From NCBI GenBank assembly GCA_025981625.1, contig JAICXF010000027.1, forward strand, positions 1-23,811: 23,811 nt of DNA, in the 5' to 3' direction. Below are positions 11,937-19,403 of this stretch, one piece after another. Positions within the stretch are counted from its first letter, which is position 1. The number at the start of each line of letters is the position of its first letter. The notes under the pieces were generated by a model, which did no database searches, had not been told where the DNA came from, and saw only the letters and a list, made by a program, of their open reading frames with translations. The stretch comes from Sphingomonas sp. GTDB taxonomy: Bacteria; Pseudomonadota; Alphaproteobacteria; Sphingomonadales; Sphingomonadaceae. The translations under genes and the position numbers were made by a program.

Positions 11937-14081
11937 ATGGCCCGCCCGCGCCCCGCCCCAAGCCCCAGAGGACGCTCCACCTTCATGAAGATCATCAAGG
12001 GCTTCGGTTACGCAGCTCTCCTGTCGGTCCTGGCGCTGATCGTCGCAGTCGCGGTCGCGACGGCCTATCTGCCGAGCTTCGGCGAACTCACCAAGCGCAA
12101 CGATCTCGGGCAGATGATTCGGGTCCGCGCCGCCAACGGACAGGTGCTGGTGTCGATGGGCCCAAGCTTCGGCAAGTGGCTTCCGTACGATCAGATCCCG
12201 CCCGAAATGCGCGCGGCGCTGATCTCGACCGAAGACCGGCGGTTCCGAGACCACATCGGAATCGACCCGATCGGGATCGCTCGCGCCGTCGGCTCGGCCG
12301 TCGTCCAGGGCCATCGGGTGCGCGCCACCTCGACGATCACACAGCAGCTCGCGCGCAACATCTTCCTGACCAACAAGCGCGACTATATTCGCAAGTTCAA
12401 GGAAGCGATCCTGGCGCTCGCGCTGGAGCGGAAGTTCAGCAAGGATCAGATCCTCGAGCTTTACCTCAACCGTGAATATTTCGGTGGCGGGGCCTATGGA
12501 ATCGACGCCGCGTCCCGGAAGTTCTTCGGCCACGGCGCCGATCACCTCAGCCTCGGCGAAGCGGCCATCATGGCCGGACTGGTCAAGGCGCCATCCAACT
12601 ATTCGCCGACCGCGGATATCGAAGCGGCGCGGGCGCGATCCAGCGTCGTGCTGCAAACGATGGTCCGCAACGGATTTATCACTGCCGACACGGCCGCCGC
12701 CGCAAACCCGGCGGCCGTTCGAATCCAGCAAGCCACCAGCCAGAACAGCGTTCGCTACTTCACTGACTGGGCGCTGCCGCAACTTGACACGCTGATCGAT
12801 CAGACCGGCGAGCCGATCGATGTCTGGACCACGCTCGATCCGAAGATGCAGGTGGCGGCGGACCGGGCGGTTCGCGCGAACGCTCCTGACGGCACGCAGG
12901 GGGCGCTGGTCGCGATCGACCGCGACGGCGCCGTTCGAGCCATGGTCGGCGGCAAGGACTATGTCTCTTCAATCTACAACCGCGCAACGCAGGCGGAGCG
13001 GCAGCCAGGATCCGCTTTCAAGCTGTTCGTCTACCTCACCGCGCTCGAATCCGGGATGAAGCCGACCGACACCATCGTTGACGAGCCGGTGACGATCGAC
13101 GGCTGGAGCCCGCGCAACGCCGAGCGGGAGAACCTGGGCCCCGTCAGCCTGCGCGAAGCCTTCTCGCGATCGATTAACACGGTCAGCGCCAAGATTGGCG
13201 CCCAGGTCGGCTTTTCGACGATCGCCGACATGGCGCGGCGGTTCGGGATCACCACTCCGATCTCGACCTACCCGTCGATGGTGCTGGGAAGCAGCGACGT
13301 TCGGCTGATCGACATGACCCGGGCGTTCGCCTCGGTGGCGAACAAGGGCGTCGCCGTCACGCCGTACGCGATCCGCCGCGTGGTGACCGCCGATGGACGC
13401 ATGCTTTACCAGCATGAGGGCGACGACCAGCGCGTCCTGGTTGCTCCGTGGGTCGCGGCCGAGATGACCGACCTGTTGCAATCCGCGGTGCTCTCCGGCA
13501 CCGGCCGCGCCGCGCAGATCGGACGGCCCGTCGCGGGCAAGACCGGGACCACCACGCTCAACAAGGACGGCTGGTTCATCGGCTTTTCGAGCGGTCTCAC
13601 GACCGGTGTGTGGATGGGCCGTGACGACGCGCGCCCCGTCGGCGGGCTGCAGGGCGGGACCGCGCCGGCGCGGGCGTTCCACGACTTCATGACCGTCGCG
13701 GTCGCCAACCGACCGGTCGAGCAGTTCGAAACGCAGGTGCCGATGCCCGACTGGCAGCTCACCCCGGAAGAAGAGATGTACGGCGACCAGACCGTCGATT
13801 CGAATCAGATGCAGCCAATGGTCGATGAAAATGGGATGCCGCTGCCCAATTCGCCCCAGCAGGACCAGGGCTATCCACAGCAGCCGCAGCAGCAGCAGCC
13901 GATGGTCAGGCCCGACGGGTCGGGTCAGCCAACCCAGCAGGAGCTGGACCAGGCGTTCCCGCCACAACAGCGTTCACCTTACCCGCAACGTCAGCAGCAG
14001 CCGTATCCGCCGCCGCGGCAGCCGCCGCCCGATTCAGCTCCCCCGCCCGATGCGGCGCAGCCGCGGCCCGACGCGGCGTAG
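11937..14081 (+). CDS. Class A penicillin-binding protein (PBP1A-like), bifunctional peptidoglycan synthase
   Basis: A 714-residue inner-membrane enzyme that polymerises glycan strands and cross-links peptides. One membrane segment (about 22-45) precedes the GT51 domain, with EDRRFRDH (catalytic E99), STITQQLARNIFL, KEAILALALERKFSKDQIL and NREYFGGGAYGIDAASRKFF. The transpeptidase domain has the SxxK motif SAFK (S359), SIN (412-414) and KTGT (535-538). The last 110 or so residues are a Gln/Pro-rich low-complexity tail. No extra OB domain is evident and it is shorter than the typical alphaproteobacterial PBP1A, so it may be a second class A enzyme. The ATG at 11937 lacks a clear ribosome site; ATG 11985 (MKIIKGFGY) has AGAGGA 12 bases upstream and is a plausible alternative. 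The 3' end overlaps the convergent peptidase gene by 48 bases. Confidence 0.95.
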   Translation: MARPRPAPSPRGRSTFMKIIKGFGYAALLSVLALIVAVAVATAYLPSFGELTKRNDLGQMIRVRAANGQVLVSMGPSFGKWLPYDQIPPEMRAALISTEDRRFRDHIGIDPIGIARAVGSAVVQGHRVRATSTITQQLARNIFLTNKRDYIRKFKEAILALALERKFSKDQILELYLNREYFGGGAYGIDAASRKFFGHGADHLSLGEAAIMAGLVKAPSNYSPTADIEAARARSSVVLQTMVRNGFITADTAAAANPAAVRIQQATSQNSVRYFTDWALPQLDTLIDQTGEPIDVWTTLDPKMQVAADRAVRANAPDGTQGALVAIDRDGAVRAMVGGKDYVSSIYNRATQAERQPGSAFKLFVYLTALESGMKPTDTIVDEPVTIDGWSPRNAERENLGPVSLREAFSRSINTVSAKIGAQVGFSTIADMARRFGITTPISTYPSMVLGSSDVRLIDMTRAFASVANKGVAVTPYAIRRVVTADGRMLYQHEGDDQRVLVAPWVAAEMTDLLQSAVLSGTGRAAQIGRPVAGKTGTTTLNKDGWFIGFSSGLTTGVWMGRDDARPVGGLQGGTAPARAFHDFMTVAVANRPVEQFETQVPMPDWQLTPEEEMYGDQTVDSNQMQPMVDENGMPLPNSPQQDQGYPQQPQQQQPMVRPDGSGQPTQQELDQAFPPQQRSPYPQRQQQPYPPPRQPPPDSAPPPDAAQPRPDAA

Positions 14082-14750
14082 CAAAGCCTTCGCTTCGCTG
14101 AGCCCGGAGCCGTAAAGGCGCGCCTCCACCGCCTTGAAGCTCGCGCTGTGGTCGAGGTGGACGAGGTGCGCGACTTCGTGAGCGACGACGTACCGACGGA
14201 CCTCCGGAGGGGCGAGAATCAGGCGCCAGCTGAGCCGGATCTTGCCGCGTGATGAGCAGCTTCCCCAGCGAGTCCCGGCATCGCCGACGCTGACCGATGA
14301 CGCTGTGACGCCAGCCAGGCGAGCATAATCCGCCACCTCCGCCGACATGATCTGCAGCGCCCGCCGTCTAAGGAACAGCTCAACGCGGCGCGATAGCCCA
14401 GCTTCCGGACCGCCGACGCACAGTTCGTCTCCAGCGAACATCGGAGTTCTCGGGCCTGCATTGTCCCAGGCGATCCGGACCTCGCGGCCTTCGACCGGGA
14501 TGATGGCGCCGGCCGCGAACGGCTCGGGCGGCTGCGCCCGCGCAAGCTGCGCGTCAATCCACTCGCGCTGATCGAGCGCCCAGGCGAGCGCCGCGCGCCG
14601 GCTGGTGCGCGCCGGGCAGGTGAGCTTGAACGTGCCGTTCGCCTCGTCGAAGCGCAGTCGCAATCGCCGCGCTGCCCGCATCGGACGGATGTCGATCGGC
14701 GCCGGCAGCGCGGCCGCCAACGCGGCTTCAGAGCGCGCCGTCGACCACAT
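14034..14750 (-). CDS. YgjP-like (DUF45) zinc metallopeptidase
   Basis: A 238-residue protein of the YgjP/DUF45 family, related to SprT and WLM peptidases. The zinc site HEVAH (H191, E192, H195), with a third His at LDH (H201), is intact. The family block DAGTRWGSCSSRGKIRLSWR (159-178) precedes it. The N-terminal half (RAARRLRLRFDEANGTFKLT) matches the beta-rich leading domain. The substrate is unknown. The C-terminus, rich in Arg, is encoded opposite the Gln/Pro-rich end of the penicillin-binding protein gene (48-base overlap). Its 5' end overlaps the YcgN gene by 23 bases on the same strand, suggesting coupling. Confidence 0.92.
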   Translation of the reverse strand: MWSTARSEAALAAALPAPIDIRPMRAARRLRLRFDEANGTFKLTCPARTSRRAALAWALDQREWIDAQLARAQPPEPFAAGAIIPVEGREVRIAWDNAGPRTPMFAGDELCVGGPEAGLSRRVELFLRRRALQIMSAEVADYARLAGVTASSVSVGDAGTRWGSCSSRGKIRLSWRLILAPPEVRRYVVAHEVAHLVHLDHSASFKAVEARLYGSGLSEAKALLRRVGPRLRRIGRGS

Positions 14751-15165
14751 GATATTCGAGATCGCCCGCGTCGTCCTCGCTGACCGTCCAGCCGCGCGTC
14801 GACTGGCCGGCTTCGTGCACCGTCTCGAAGCTTCCCGATTGCAGATAATGCCATTCGGGCAGCGGCTCGCCCGCGGCGCGCAGGCGGTAGGCGCAGGTCG
14901 AAGGGAGCCAGTCCAGGCGCGTGAGATTCTTGCGATCCAGCTTCACGCAGTCCGAAACCAGCTTCATCCGGTGCTTGTAGTCGAGGCACCGGCCGTTACG
15001 CCGGTCGAGCAGCTTGCACGCGACGTTGGTCGGATAGAGGAGGCCACTTTCCTCATCCTCCAGCTTATGGAGGCAGCAACGGCCGCAGCCGTCGCACAGC
15101 GCTTCCCATTCGCCGCGATCCAGCGACGCGAGCGGCTTTTCCCAAAATGGCGTGGCGCTGTTCAT
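14728..15165 (-). CDS. YcgN-family cysteine-cluster protein
   Basis: A 145-residue cytoplasmic protein of the YcgN/UPF0260 family. Eight cysteines are placed as in the family: CDGCGRCC (C24, C27, C30, C31), C50, C60, C73 and C91. This arrangement suggests metal or Fe-S binding. Other conserved stretches are FWEKPLASLDRGEWEALCDG, YKHRMKLVSDCVKL and LDWLPSTCAYRLRAAGEPLP. The start is ATG 15165, and MNSATPFWEKPL is a normal family N-terminus. It is upstream of and overlaps the metallopeptidase gene. The biochemical function is not established. Confidence 0.95.
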   Translation of the reverse strand: MNSATPFWEKPLASLDRGEWEALCDGCGRCCLHKLEDEESGLLYPTNVACKLLDRRNGRCLDYKHRMKLVSDCVKLDRKNLTRLDWLPSTCAYRLRAAGEPLPEWHYLQSGSFETVHEAGQSTRGWTVSEDDAGDLEYHVVDGAL

Positions 15166-15228
15166 GACAAGTCGAGCCTTGCTCTGCTAAGCCGCAGCAA
15201 TCAAGCGGGTGAATTGGGGCTTAAGATT

Positions 15229-15816
15229 GTGAAACGGCTGGCTTTTGCAATACTCGCAGGGACCATGTTCATCGCTTCCCCGCTTGCGGCGCAGGGGATG
15301 TCGACACCCGGCTACGACCTGATCGACGCGGTCAAGAAGAAGGACGGCGACAAAGCGACCTCGCTGCTGTCCAGCCATCCGGAGGGAATTGTCGACGCCA
15401 AGGACGGTGACGGCAACACCAGCCTGATCATCGCGATCAACCGCGGCGACGACCAGTGGGCGGGCTTCCTGCTCGACAAGGGCGCCGACCCGAACCTCGC
15501 GGGCAAGGGCGGCGATACGCCGCTGATCGCCGCGGCGCGGGTCGGCCTGGAGCAGGCAATGGAGTGGTTGTTGACCCTCGGCGCCAAGGTGGATGCGACC
15601 AACCGCATGGGCGAGACGCCGCTGATCATCGCCGTGCAGCAGCGCGAAACGCCGATCGTCCGACTGCTTCTCCAGCACGGCGCCGATCCCGACAAGACCG
15701 ATCACGCGGCCGGCTATTCGGCGCGCGACTATGCGTCACGCGACGCTCACTCCCGCGATATCCTGAAGCTGATCAACGACCGAAAGCCGTCGCCCTCGGC
15801 AACCGCCGCTAAATAA
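15229..15816 (+). CDS. Exported ankyrin-repeat protein
   Basis: A 195-residue protein with a signal peptide (KRLAFAILAGTMFIASPLAA, cleavage near AQG) followed by ankyrin repeats. The repeats are visible as GNTSLIIAINRGDDQWAGFL, GDTPLIAAARVGLEQAMEWL and GETPLIIAVQQRETPIVRLL, each ending in a G-A-(D/K) turn such as LDKGADPN, LTLGAKVD and LQHGADPD. There is a degenerate last repeat. It is expected in the periplasm as a protein-binding module; the partner is unknown. I start it at GTG 15229, just before the signal peptide; TTG 15214 would add five residues. The open frame upstream is antisense to the YcgN gene. Its 3' end overlaps the convergent mmcB gene by eight bases. Confidence 0.88.
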   Translation: MKRLAFAILAGTMFIASPLAAQGMSTPGYDLIDAVKKKDGDKATSLLSSHPEGIVDAKDGDGNTSLIIAINRGDDQWAGFLLDKGADPNLAGKGGDTPLIAAARVGLEQAMEWLLTLGAKVDATNRMGETPLIIAVQQRETPIVRLLLQHGADPDKTDHAAGYSARDYASRDAHSRDILKLINDRKPSPSATAAK

Positions 15817-16294
15817 GGTCGCCAAGCGAGGGATCGACCTGCGCCGCCAGCCTTCGGGCCGAGCGGCGGGCGAAGCGCAGCAGCTCCGCCTTTCGACGCG
15901 CGGGGGACAGTGGCCGATGCGCGGCGTCGCGAACGACGGCGGCATCATAGCGGTCGGCGACGATGAGCCCGGCCTCTCCGGGCAGATAGCGTTCCTCCTC
16001 GAGGATTCGCGCCAGATGCGGCGGCACGGCCCAGAAGAAGCGATCGCAATAATCGAGATAGTCGCGCCACTTGCAATCGCCGAGCAGGTCCGCCCTGGCG
16101 ACCTTGATTTCGACAATCGTGAAAGCGCCCTTGCCGTCGATCGCCATCAAATCGGCGCGCCGGCCGTTCGGCAGCGGCATCTCGCAGACGGCGAACAGAT
16201 CCTGTCGGCACAGCAGGCGGGTGACTCCGCGCGCGACTTCGGCGGCGATCGGCGGAGCGTCAACAAAGCAGTGGGACTCGGGCAGCGTGGCCAT
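15809..16294 (-). CDS. mmcB: MmcB family DNA repair protein
   Basis: A 161-residue protein of the MmcB family (formerly DUF3287), linked to mitomycin C resistance and SOS-type DNA repair in Caulobacter. It has a PD-(D/E)xK-nuclease-like core: GRRADLMAID (D48) and IVEIK (E62, K64), followed by WRDYLDYCDRFFWAVPP, GEAGLIVADRYDA and RRKAELLRFARRSARR. No LexA box was identified upstream. It is convergent with the ankyrin gene (8-base overlap). ATG 16294 is the natural start. Confidence 0.93.
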   Translation of the reverse strand: MATLPESHCFVDAPPIAAEVARGVTRLLCRQDLFAVCEMPLPNGRRADLMAIDGKGAFTIVEIKVARADLLGDCKWRDYLDYCDRFFWAVPPHLARILEEERYLPGEAGLIVADRYDAAVVRDAAHRPLSPARRKAELLRFARRSARRLAAQVDPSLGDLI

Positions 16295-16320
16295 CCGTTC
16301 ACCTAGAACAAATCGTGGCC

Positions 16321-16355
16321 AAAAAGAAAGCGGGCGAGCCGAAGCCCACCCGCTT
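16321..16355 (-). terminator. Intrinsic terminator of the cell-wall hydrolase gene, UUCG loop
   Basis: On the minus strand AAGCGGGTGGGC pairs with GCTCGCCCGCTT around a TTCG tetraloop, giving a stem of about 12 pairs including G-T wobbles. It is followed by a T-rich run (TCTTTTT, the A-run at 16321-16327 on the plus strand). It lies 24 bases after the hydrolase stop and ends the hpf-to-hydrolase region. This is a textbook rho-independent terminator. Confidence 0.9.
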
Positions 16356-16378
16356 GCACGTCCGTCCGGAAGAGCCGC

Positions 16379-17029
16379 CTAGCGGTAGAAGACGTGGTTG
16401 CCGATCGAGGCCACGCGCTTGGCGTGCCACGCCGGCGAGACGTAACGCGCATGGAAGAACAGCGCGTCGCCGGCTTCGGACTGCTTGAGGTTCTCGTCAA
16501 CGATCTTGGCGATCGCTACCGCGGTCTGCCACTGCCGGTTCGCGTGCGAGACGTTCGGAAGCGAGTGGCCATGGACGAAAGAAAACTGGCCGCGCTGGAA
16601 CAGCACGCCGCAATAGGTGTCGGGGAACCGACCGCCACTCGCCGCGCGATTAGCGATTACCCGGCCGACCGCGAGCTGGCCGGCCAGCGGTTCGCCCTTC
16701 GCTTCAAAGTAAACGCCCGTGGCGAGACACTCGAGCTCATGGTTGCCGGCATCGGCAGCGCGCAGTTGCGCGACCATCGAGGGGAGGTCCCCGGTCGGCC
16801 TGGCGACCGCTTGTTCATCATCGCTGCTTGCCTGCGGCTGGGCCGGCTGGGCCGGCTGTGCCAGCGTCGGTACCCCATTCGGATCCATGAGATCCTCGAC
16901 GTGAACCTGGGGCAGGGTCTGGTTTGCAACCTGGACCAGGCGCTCACTCGGAGGTCCTGCTTTGGCCGGCGCAATACCCGTGACGGTAAGCGCAGCAAGC
17001 ATCAGCAATGCTGAACGAAAAGAAGGCAA
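16379..17029 (-). CDS. SleB/CwlJ-type cell-wall hydrolase
   Basis: A 216-residue exported hydrolase of the Hydrolase_2 (SleB) family, expected to cleave peptidoglycan as a lytic transglycosylase-like enzyme. The signal peptide is about residues 1-24 (MPSFRSALLMLAALTVTGIA, then PAKA). The catalytic domain covers about 96-216: LECLATGVYFEAKGEPLAGQ with the catalytic Glu (E109), VGRVIANRAASGGRFPDTYC, VLFQRGQFSFVHGH and ALFFHARYVSPAWHAKRVAS. The linker holds an AQP repeat. The start is TTG at 17029; the next ATG at 17002 would lose the basic n-region. It is followed by a strong terminator at 16321-16355. Confidence 0.9.
   Translation of the reverse strand: MPSFRSALLMLAALTVTGIAPAKAGPPSERLVQVANQTLPQVHVEDLMDPNGVPTLAQPAQPAQPQASSDDEQAVARPTGDLPSMVAQLRAADAGNHELECLATGVYFEAKGEPLAGQLAVGRVIANRAASGGRFPDTYCGVLFQRGQFSFVHGHSLPNVSHANRQWQTAVAIAKIVDENLKQSEAGDALFFHARYVSPAWHAKRVASIGNHVFYR
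16836..16862. repeat. Three 9-bp tandem repeats in hydrolase linker
   Basis: GGCTGGGCC, GGCTGGGCC and GGCTGTGCC follow one another, encoding three Ala-Gln-Pro units between the signal peptide and the catalytic domain. The unit keeps the frame, so copy number could vary between strains. Confidence 0.75.
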
Positions 17030-17081
17030 TATTCTGGCCGTAAACAGTGCGGTGAATCGCCGAACAGGTGCGTCGATTATT

Positions 17082-17097
17082 GGCGATGATTATCGCC
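17082..17097. promoter_or_regulatory. 16-base inverted repeat upstream of hydrolase gene
   Basis: GGCGAT, a 4-base spacer, then ATCGCC: a perfect 6-base inverted repeat 53 bases upstream of the hydrolase start, inside the 180-base gap 17030-17209. No T-tract follows on either strand. It may be an operator. Otherwise the gap shows nothing I can support. Confidence 0.3.
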
Positions 17098-17209
17098 GAC
17101 GCCCTTGGTTATTCCCCGTCTCGCGTGGCATTTCCGGCAGCTGTTGCCTGGAAGAAATGCCCCCCGCTCTTGTTGTCGAGACGGGTTGTTTCGCGCCCTG
17201 CGCGGCAGG

Positions 17210-17554
17210 TCAACCTGAAGCGGTCGTTTCAGCGATGAACCGTTCGGGCTCCGCGATGTCCAGTTCAATTGCCCACGAATCCTCGTCGAACCGTTCACGC
17301 CGAGCGAGGAAATCGGCAATTTCCGCGGAACCTGCCGATTCGGCGGGTCCCACCCGGCGCCAGCCATAGGCGCCGTCGAGACTCAACACGCGCTCGAGAC
17401 CCGCGACATGCGCACCACGATTGGTGATCAGCAGGAGCAGCGATCCCCTGTCCGGATCACCGCGGCGAAGCACGGTCGCGAAACCTCCCTCTGCCGTGAC
17501 TCGCCGAAGGATTGCGGCCACTTCGACATGGGTGGGAAGGCGATCGCTGCTCAG
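17210..17554 (-). CDS. DUF1491 family protein, apparent CTG start
   Basis: A small cytoplasmic protein of the DUF1491 family, function unknown. Family stretches are AEGGFATVLRRGDPDRGSLL, ERVLSLDGAYGWRRV, FLARRERFDEDSWAIELDIA and ERFI. The first conventional start is GTG 17521 (103 residues). However, the frame stays open upstream and encodes LSSDRLPTHVEVAAILRRV, which reads like the normal N-terminus of this family. The only candidate start there is CTG at 17554. It overlaps the TGA of ptsN in a CTGA arrangement equivalent to the common ATGA coupling. With that start the protein has 114 residues. The gene is certain; the start is inferred. Confidence 0.85.
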   Translation of the reverse strand: MSSDRLPTHVEVAAILRRVTAEGGFATVLRRGDPDRGSLLLLITNRGAHVAGLERVLSLDGAYGWRRVGPAESAGSAEIADFLARRERFDEDSWAIELDIAEPERFIAETTASG

Positions 17555-18015
17555 GCGGCGTCCAGTTCATCGGCGCCGATGAGGACCGCGGCGACGGCGT
17601 CACGGCTGCGCGCGCCGCGCAATCTTTCGAGGGTAGCGGCATCGCGCGTCACGCGGCTGATCGCCGCGAGCGCTTTCAAATGCTCCGCTCCGGCGTCGGG
17701 CGGCGACAGCAGCAGGAACACGAGGTCGATCGGCCGCCCGTCGATGGCCTTGTAGTCGAGCGGCTCGCCGAGCCGCGCGAACAGTCCATAAATCCGGTCC
17801 AAGCCCTCGATCTTCGCGTGCGGAATGGCGACTCCGTGACCAAAGCCGGTCGTTCCGAGCTGCTCGCGCTCATTCAGTCCGGCGAGAATCGCGGCGGGCT
17901 CGAGCCCGAGCCGCTGCCCGGCGAGTTCCGCCAGCTGCTTCATCAGCGAACGCTTGTTCCCACCGGGTAGCCCCGTCTTGATCGCGTCGCAGTCGAGGAA
18001 ATCGGCAAGCTGCAT
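17551..18015 (-). CDS. ptsN: PTS IIA-like nitrogen-regulatory protein PtsN
   Basis: A 154-residue EIIA-Ntr protein, the terminal phosphate acceptor of the nitrogen phosphotransferase system (EI-Ntr, NPr, EIIA-Ntr), which regulates rather than transports. The active-site block GFGHGVAIPHAKIEGLDR contains the phosphorylated histidine H66. MQLADFLDCDAIKTGLPGGN and RSLMKQLAELAGQRLGL are the normal N-terminus, so I start at ATG 18015. The longer frame to 18096 adds a basic stretch with no family support and crosses the end of hpf. It lies 61 bases after hpf on the same strand, a pairing conserved in many Proteobacteria, and its stop overlaps the apparent start of the DUF1491 gene. Confidence 0.95.
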   Translation of the reverse strand: MQLADFLDCDAIKTGLPGGNKRSLMKQLAELAGQRLGLEPAAILAGLNEREQLGTTGFGHGVAIPHAKIEGLDRIYGLFARLGEPLDYKAIDGRPIDLVFLLLSPPDAGAEHLKALAAISRVTRDAATLERLRGARSRDAVAAVLIGADELDAA

Positions 18016-18076
18016 AGAAGCGTAACTCGTGACTGGTGCGACCGGTCGCACCGTGGTCGCTCGTTTCGAAGATGGC

Positions 18077-18643
18077 TTAGTCCGCGTGCGGCTCAACCCA
18101 GCCGATGTTTCCGTCCTCGCGGCGATAGATCATGTTGAACTCGCCAGTCGCGCTGTTTTTGAACATCAGCGCGGTCGTGTTTCGAAGGTCCATCAGCATG
18201 ACCGCGTCCGACACGCTGGATTGAGGGATGTCGACCCTCGTTTCGGCAACGATTGCCGGGTGATCCGCCTGTTCCTCGTTGCGCGGGCTGCCCGAGAAGA
18301 TGGTGTAGGCTGCGTTTTCGACATAGGCCTGCGCATCCTCGTCGACCTTATGGTCCTTCAGCCTCCTGGTGTAGCGGCGGAGCTGCTTTTCGATGCGGTC
18401 CGCGGCCCCGTTGAAGGCCATCTCCGCATCGCGCGCGCTGTGCGACGCCTTGAGCACCACGCCCTGCATCGCGGGGGCCACAATGTCGCAGGTGAAGTCG
18501 TTGTTCGGCCCTCGTCCGAAAGTCACGTTGGCGCCAACCGAGCGCGAGAAATATTTATCCGTGATTTCGGCGACGCGCCGCTGAGCATGATCGCGCAGCG
18601 ATTCGCCGGTGTCGACCTGATGACCCGCGACCCGTACGTCCAC
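18077..18643 (-). CDS. hpf: Long-form ribosome hibernation promoting factor
   Basis: A 188-residue long HPF that binds the small ribosomal subunit and dimerises ribosomes into inactive 100S particles in slow growth. The N-terminal HPF/YfiA domain (about 1-100) has VRVAGHQVDTGESLRDHAQR and VLKASHSARDAEMAFNGAAD with EKQLRRYTRRLKDH. The C-terminal dimerisation domain (about 130-185) has VIVAETRVD-like IVAETRVDIP, then SVSDAVMLMDLRNTTALMFK, NSATGEFNMIYRREDGNIGW. The start is GTG 18643 with a near-perfect TAAGGAG nine bases upstream, which decides it. It heads the hpf-ptsN-DUF1491 group and follows dnaQ after a 53-base gap containing a hairpin. Confidence 0.96.
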   Translation of the reverse strand: MDVRVAGHQVDTGESLRDHAQRRVAEITDKYFSRSVGANVTFGRGPNNDFTCDIVAPAMQGVVLKASHSARDAEMAFNGAADRIEKQLRRYTRRLKDHKVDEDAQAYVENAAYTIFSGSPRNEEQADHPAIVAETRVDIPQSSVSDAVMLMDLRNTTALMFKNSATGEFNMIYRREDGNIGWVEPHAD

Positions 18644-18666
18644 TTTGCCTGGCTCCTTACGTCTGG

Positions 18667-18688
18667 CGGGCGCTTAGGACCGCGCCCG
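18667..18688. other. GC-rich hairpin between dnaQ and hpf
   Basis: CGGGCGC and GCGCCCG form a perfect 7-base stem around an 8-base loop, nine bases after the dnaQ stop in transcription order and 23 bases before the hpf start. No T-tract follows on either strand. It may separate the two transcripts by pausing or protect the dnaQ 3' end. Confidence 0.4.
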
Positions 18689-18696
18689 ACGACCCG

Positions 18697-19395
18697 TCAA
18701 CCGGCGCGAAGGAACCGTTCCCATAGCGGATTGGCGAGCTTGGCAATAAACGCGCGGTGGCGCTCAAGTTCCTCAGCCAAAGGCGCATGGGGACGCGCCG
18801 GCCGGGGTTCGCGAAGAGTGACCGGGCCAGCGCTCGAGTGGACTGCCACCGAGCCGGCCTCTGCGACAAGGCCGAGCCCGATCTGCCTGCCGCCGGTCAG
18901 CTCCACATAGACCTGCGCCAGCAACTGCGCGTCGAGCAGAGCGCCATGCTTCACCCGATGACTGCGGTCGATCCCGAAGCGTACGCACAAGGCATCGAGG
19001 CTATGCTTCGCGCCGGGGTGCCTCGAGCGCGCGAGCGTCAGCGTGTCGACCATCCGGTGCATGCCGACGGTCGAGCGCCCGCAGCGTTGCAGTTCATGAT
19101 TGAGAAATCCGAAGTCGAACGCCGCGTTGTGTGCAACCAGCGGGGCGTCTTCGATAAAGTCGAGGAGCTCTTCGGCGCGTTCGGCAAAACGCGGCTTGTC
19201 CGACAGAAAGATCGCCGAAAGTCCGTGCACCGCCTCGGCCTCGAACGGCATGTCGCGCTCGGGATTGAAATAAGCGTGGAAGTGCCGTCCGGTCTCGATG
19301 CGGTTGACGATCTCGACACAGCCGATCTCGACCATCCGGTCGCCGCTCGCGGGGTTGAGCCCCGTGGTTTCCGTGTCGAAGACAATCTCGCGCAT
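18697..19395 (-). CDS. dnaQ: DNA polymerase III epsilon subunit (3'-5' proofreading exonuclease)
   Basis: A 232-residue proofreading subunit of the replicative polymerase core. The DEDDh exonuclease motifs are intact: ExoI FDTETTGL (D7, E9), ExoII LVAHNAAFDFGFLNHEL and ExoIII HRVKHGALLDAQLLAQVY. The C-terminal tail (about 180-232, ending AKLANPLWERFLRAG) should bind the alpha subunit. I start at ATG 19395 (MREIVFDTETTG); a longer frame to 19431 adds 12 residues and would overlap coaE. The start lies eight bases after the coaE stop, so it belongs to the maf-coaE-dnaQ operon. Confidence 0.97.
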   Translation of the reverse strand: MREIVFDTETTGLNPASGDRMVEIGCVEIVNRIETGRHFHAYFNPERDMPFEAEAVHGLSAIFLSDKPRFAERAEELLDFIEDAPLVAHNAAFDFGFLNHELQRCGRSTVGMHRMVDTLTLARSRHPGAKHSLDALCVRFGIDRSHRVKHGALLDAQLLAQVYVELTGGRQIGLGLVAEAGSVAVHSSAGPVTLREPRPARPHAPLAEELERHRAFIAKLANPLWERFLRAG

Positions 19396-19403
19396 CCGCG
19401 AAA

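Noticed and set aside
12969..13967. Open frame of 332 codons antisense to the penicillin-binding protein gene
   Set aside because: No motif; mirrors the codon bias of the real gene, which has complete catalytic motifs.
13860..14040. Tandem repeat or CRISPR-like array
   Set aside because: The CAG/CCG-rich stretch is simply the Gln/Pro-rich coding tail of the penicillin-binding protein; there are no regular repeat-spacer units here or elsewhere in the window.
18016..18096. Upstream extension of ptsN to 18096
   Set aside because: The extra 27 residues are basic and unlike the family N-terminus, and would overlap the end of hpf; ATG 18015 begins the conserved sequence.
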